From assembly GCA_004151065.3 (NCBI GenBank), contig NWUY0300045252.1:7698-18241 (forward strand): 10,544 nucleotides of DNA, read 5' to 3'. Origin of the DNA: Larix sibirica. Taxonomy: Eukaryota; Streptophyta; Pinopsida; Pinales; Pinaceae. Positions 8,100-10,544 of the stretch are shown piece after piece. The translations under genes and the position numbers were made by a program. The stretch's first letter is position 1, and each line of letters starts with the position of its first letter. The notes under the pieces were generated by a model. That model had not been told where the DNA came from and did no database searches. It saw only the letters and a program-made list of their open reading frames with translations.

Positions 8100-8364
8100 A
8101 GAACTACACTCAAACATACAAAAAATAAAGGGAAGTACATTACCAAGGAGCATCAAGGGTCCATATTCGAAAAATAGGTTGAAAAAATTCAAATAATGAT
8201 GCACACACTACAACAAAACCTCTCCAAAGCACATATCAAGAACAAAGTCAAGCCCCTAAAACTAAATTAAGTAAAATATGAAGCCATTAGGACAACACCC
8301 TCAACTAGAGAGAATCATATTTATTATACTTTTGAGGACAAAGCATTCCTTAAGATGGTGGCAA
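8100..8364 (+). pseudogene. Possible 3' end of gypsy pol, broken
   Basis: One frame stays nearly open from about 8100 to 8357, with stops only at 8175 and 8268. It shows KEHQG, then a helical piece (QQNLSKA, 8208-8228) like the segment after the integrase core, and finally YYTFEDKAFL (8322-8351). The last part resembles the (L/F)EDK....GGN words that end many plant gypsy polyproteins. Another frame of the final bases reads DGGNVT, just before TGTTAC at 8365. If correct, an internal deletion has joined the gag end to the pol end. The similarity is short; a chance frame cannot be excluded. Confidence 0.35.
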
Positions 8365-8803
8365 TGTTACAATAATAATAATAATAGAATTAGGAAAATG
8401 AAAATTCAAAGGGCATGCACCCCTTCAACTCGTGACCAGTCAATGCATTTAAGTATTTGTCATGAGGGTCATTATAATATCATATCATTCATTCTTATCA
8501 ATCATTATTAATTAGGAACTTCATCATGGTTGTTGCTTGAATTCCTTGTTCCTCATAGTCAAGTTGTGGCCTCGAGTATTCCCAAAGGTCTCATTTAGGG
8601 TTGTCTCTTGTCTTCTTCTTTTTCATGGATGGAGACCTCATGGTGAGGGAAAACACAAAGGATTTTATCATGTTAATAAGTTGGGTTATGCCCAGTGTCA
8701 TTGTTATTTGTCTTCTTCATGCTCAAGGTGTTTCCCTAAGGACGACCAAAGATATATTTGCAAAAGTATTCTTGCAATTTCAGTGATAAACTTATTTTAT
8801 CTC
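8365..8803 (+). mobile_element. LTR-like segment: TGTTAC, (AAT)5, 40-bp motif and pyrimidine-rich part
   Basis: TGTTAC (8365-8370) follows AGATGGTGGCAA, a weak polypurine tract at the end of the pol-like frame. Then come five AAT units (8371-8386) and the 40-bp motif (8388-8427) shared with 5061-5100. The rest is non-coding, with TTATAATATC at about 8472 as a possible TATA region and a pyrimidine-rich part at 8590-8630. Frames at 8537-8821 and 8601-8786 show no motif. Together with repeat copy B it could form one LTR of about 740-820 bp ending near 9102-9182. Confidence 0.4.
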
Positions 8804-9102
8804 ACTCTTGTGAGATGCTAGAGGATGTTGGAATTTGTGTCGTCCAAGAAAACCTTAGAAGAAAACATAGCGCTAAAGAAGCTAACAACATGAATACAAT
8901 ATTTGCTTATTGACTTGAGTTACTCACATCTTGTATTGTCTTGTAGAGGTCATAGCTCTTGTTGTAAATCAAAAGGAGATATCATTAGGGTTAAAACCCT
9001 AAATAAAATATGAAGAAGAGAGTCGATGCTCTGGGTGATATTGTATCCTTTTTCTTGTGTGATGCATAGAGGTTAGGGAAAATTCATGTAGTCTTATATG
9101 AC
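8804..9102 (+). repeat. Dispersed 292-bp repeat, copy B
   Basis: This is the partner of 4734-5025, 299 bases here. A difference from copy A is the near-palindrome TTAGGGTTAAAACCCTAA (8985-9002), which contains a plant telo-box (AAACCCTAA); copy A reads TAGGGTTCCAACC there. Copy B follows the (AAT)n module instead of preceding it. Confidence 0.85.
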
Positions 9103-9182
9103 TAAATTTTCTTTATAAGTGGAGCATTCTTGAGCTTGGTGTGATACCTTGCTTGGAAGAAGACTTATGTATTATACTATTT

Positions 9183-9202
9183 ATTGGCGCGCGGTGGGAA
9201 GA
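9183..9202 (+). other. Possible primer-binding site, non-Met type
   Basis: ATTGGCGCGCGGTGGGAAGA is the only strongly GC-rich spot in this part. It resembles the site and first internal bases of plant Tat/Athila-type elements (ATTGGCGCCGTCTGTGGGAA from memory), with the middle altered. A 5' LTR would then end near 9182; no CA end is visible there. Confidence 0.35.
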
Positions 9203-9470
9203 CCCAAGGTTCAACATAAATTCACCAACAAAACCCTTAGATACATGCCCTTTCAGCATCACCCACGAGCAAGTGAAGTCTCACCCGAGATATCTAAGGG
9301 GGCTATAGAAACCAAGATTCTATAGTTGCAAAGGAGNCCAAGGTTCAACATAAATTCACCAACAAAACCAAAGACAACGTCCCTTTTGGAATCACTTGCA
9401 AGAAGATGAAGACTCACCTGAGGTATCTCAGGGGACTATAGGAAACTAGCTTCCGCAGTGCTGAAGGGAT
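9203..9470. repeat. 134-bp tandem repeat, two diverged units, with an N at 9337
   Basis: Bases 9204-9235 and 9338-9369 are identical (32 of 32; start CCAAGGTTCAACATAAATTC). The rest of the units (9236-9336 and 9370-9470) is clearly diverged but alignable, for example CTCACCCGAGATATCTAAGG against CTCACCTGAGGTATCTCAGG. The undetermined base sits exactly before the second unit. In one frame both units end in RYLRGL and a stop, after PF.IT, but neither makes a protein of useful length. Confidence 0.8.
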
Positions 9471-9904
9471 ATGAGAAATCATTTTGCAGATCTAATAGTC
9501 ATTCATATATTGCGCAAAAATATATAACTTTAATCATAAGAACTGAAGATCCATTAAAAAAAAAAAAAAACAGAGCATCCATGTATGCAACAAGCATAGC
9601 ATTCATCACATTAAACACATCAACCACGGGATCAAAATAGGTTCACTTCATTCATATTATCATCGGGAGCATTTTACATAACCTGCATAGTGCAAATCAA
9701 ATCATAGTCACAGACCCAGAACTACCCATAATTACTCAGCACAATAGAAACTATTAAAAAACCACAACAGATGCTGAAGCAATCCAAAAACAACTCAAGA
9801 ATCATAACACAAGCTAACCCTTAACCCAAAAACCCCTTACATATTTAAACATTGCAACAAGGGCTTAACAGATTACAAAGTGGACACAAATGGACAACTA
9901 AATT
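9471..9904. other. Non-coding stretch with A15 tract; perhaps inside a minus-strand LTR
   Basis: A run of 15 A occupies 9556-9570. Reading minus, TTTAAATAT at 9841-9850 could be the TATA region of an LTR starting near 10010; the far end of that LTR could not be fixed. A 60-residue frame at 9458-9640 crosses the A run and is not a gene. A minus-strand frame at 9905-10162 runs through the LTR start and hairpin and is likewise chance. Confidence 0.4.
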
Positions 9905-10000
9905 CTAACTAACTTCCGCCTTTTGCGTGATTTGGTCTATTTGTTGAGTTGTCACATGATCCATTTCTGGTGTGAAACTTCCAATACAGGTCCAAAGACC

Positions 10001-10047
10001 TGCTCCAACAGGCCCCCAACACTCACCCGTTGCTTGTCCCGAGCAAC
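10001..10047 (-). mobile_element. 3' end of a minus-strand Tat/Athila-like element: hairpin, G-rich tract, LTR start
   Basis: On the minus strand, GTTGCT and AGCAAC (10047-10042 and 10034-10029) form a 6-bp stem around the loop CGGGACA. GAGTGTTGGGGGCC (10024-10011) and TGTTGGAGCA (10010-10001) follow. Plant Athila/Tat elements commonly carry a GCTCGnGGACnAGC hairpin just before a GTTTGGGGG-type tract and the 3' LTR. The order and spacing here match that pattern. The LTR would extend leftward from 10010. Confidence 0.5.
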
Positions 10048-10129
10048 TTTGGTTGTTGCACTTAGGGTGTTCCCATGAATATGGGTAACACTTTTTGGCA
10101 AGTGGAGGGCATGAGTATGGGAAAAATGA

Positions 10130-10387
10130 GCTCAATCGAGCTTTTACTAAGCCCTCAATCAAGCTTTTAAAAGCCCGATCGAGGGCTTAACCAAGCGCTC
10201 GATCAAGCTATTTAAAAAAGATCGATCGAGCTACTTTCGTTAGTAAGAATAAATAAAAGTTTGCAGGAATACTATAGAAAGTAAAATGTAGCTTGATTGA
10301 GATTTTAATTTAATCACATCTGAACCCTTGATTGATCTATTTAAAAATGTGCTCAAAACCTCAATCGATCTATTAACTCAATCGAGG
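10130..10387. repeat. Cluster of nine CTCGATCGAG-like decamers
   Basis: Variants of CT(C/T)(A/G)AT(C/T)(A/G)AG or close begin at about 10131, 10154, 10174, 10198, 10221, 10292, 10327, 10360 and 10377. The first five are spaced 20-24 bp, with TTTTAAAA-like spacers, and so form a minisatellite of about 22 bp; the last four are irregular. Many units are near-palindromic; AAGCCCGATCGAGGGCTT (10171-10188) is one base short of perfect. On the minus strand the cluster lies just upstream of the hairpin and G-rich tract, that is, in the 3' untranslated part of the element. Confidence 0.85.
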
Positions 10388-10544
10388 GCTTGAATAACAG
10401 GATTTTATCCCTCTTTTCAGGAAATTTAATTTTACTGACCTCTTTGAAAGGCCTAAACCCTTTCCTGGGATGCACCTTAGGCGATGGACTTCATATTGAT
10501 GGATTCGTGAATGAACCGTCTATCCATTGGCATATAATTTACAG
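10388..10544. other. Right edge, unassigned
   Basis: If the minus-strand element is real, this is its 3' internal region. A short minus frame (MDRRFIHESIN, 10524-10492) is open briefly but matches no family I can name. Confidence 0.3.

Noticed and set aside
8278-8511. 77-residue plus-strand frame
   Set aside because: It crosses the pol-like end, the TGTTAC border and the AAT tract in a different frame from the gypsy-like one.
9822-9838. CTAACCCTTAACCC as telomere-like sequence
   Set aside because: It has only two imperfect units and no run of the plant telomere heptamer.
9905-10162. 85-residue minus-strand frame with several Cys
   Set aside because: It runs through the decamer repeat, hairpin, G-rich tract and LTR start, which are non-coding in the element model; no domain is visible.
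1-10544. CRISPR arrays, tRNA or rRNA genes, bacterial operons, defence systems
   Set aside because: There are no spaced identical repeats with unique spacers, no cloverleaf or rRNA core was recognised by eye, and base composition and content are those of plant intergenic DNA.

Overview
The window looks like nuclear DNA of a seed plant with a large, repeat-rich genome. A gymnosperm such as a conifer is plausible, but the sequence does not prove it. It is AT-rich and has no intact gene and no bacterial-style operon. Nearly everything recognisable is decayed LTR retrotransposon. The longest open frames are either pieces of retroelement proteins or chance frames across simple repeats.

Layout. 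At 1-594 lies a broken Ty3/gypsy integrase with frameshifts and stops, but with the catalytic D-35-E spacing still visible. At 596-1475 is AT-rich DNA with a 72-bp tandem duplication. At 1476-1804 is a possible LTR (TGTTG...CAACA), followed by low-coding DNA to about 2925. At 2926-3061 is a 68-bp tandem duplication whose only two differences sit symmetrically in a palindrome. At 3062-4729 is unassigned DNA with a (TG)9 microsatellite. At 4730-5100 are a 292-bp dispersed repeat (copy A), an (AAT)n tract and a 40-bp motif; the same modules return in a different order at 8365-9102. At 5833-6411, on the minus strand, is a good LTR with an adjoining initiator-Met-type primer-binding site, a TATA box and two families of imperfect repeats in U3. 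At 6866-7114, on the plus strand, are a polypurine tract and a short LTR. At 7205-7982 is a broken gypsy gag with a zinc knuckle, followed by a possible last scrap of pol and a second LTR-like start at 8365. At 9183-9470 are a possible primer-binding site and a 134-bp tandem repeat holding the only N of the window. From 10390 down to 10001, on the minus strand, are a run of CTCGATCGAG-like decamers, a hairpin, a G-rich tract and an LTR start, as at the 3' end of Tat/Athila-type elements.

Nothing here works as a system. The interest lies in how the fragments are nested and permuted, in a possible old inducible promoter in the minus-strand LTR, and in the two tandem-repeat features. Without a database search, family names rest on motif order and remain tentative.
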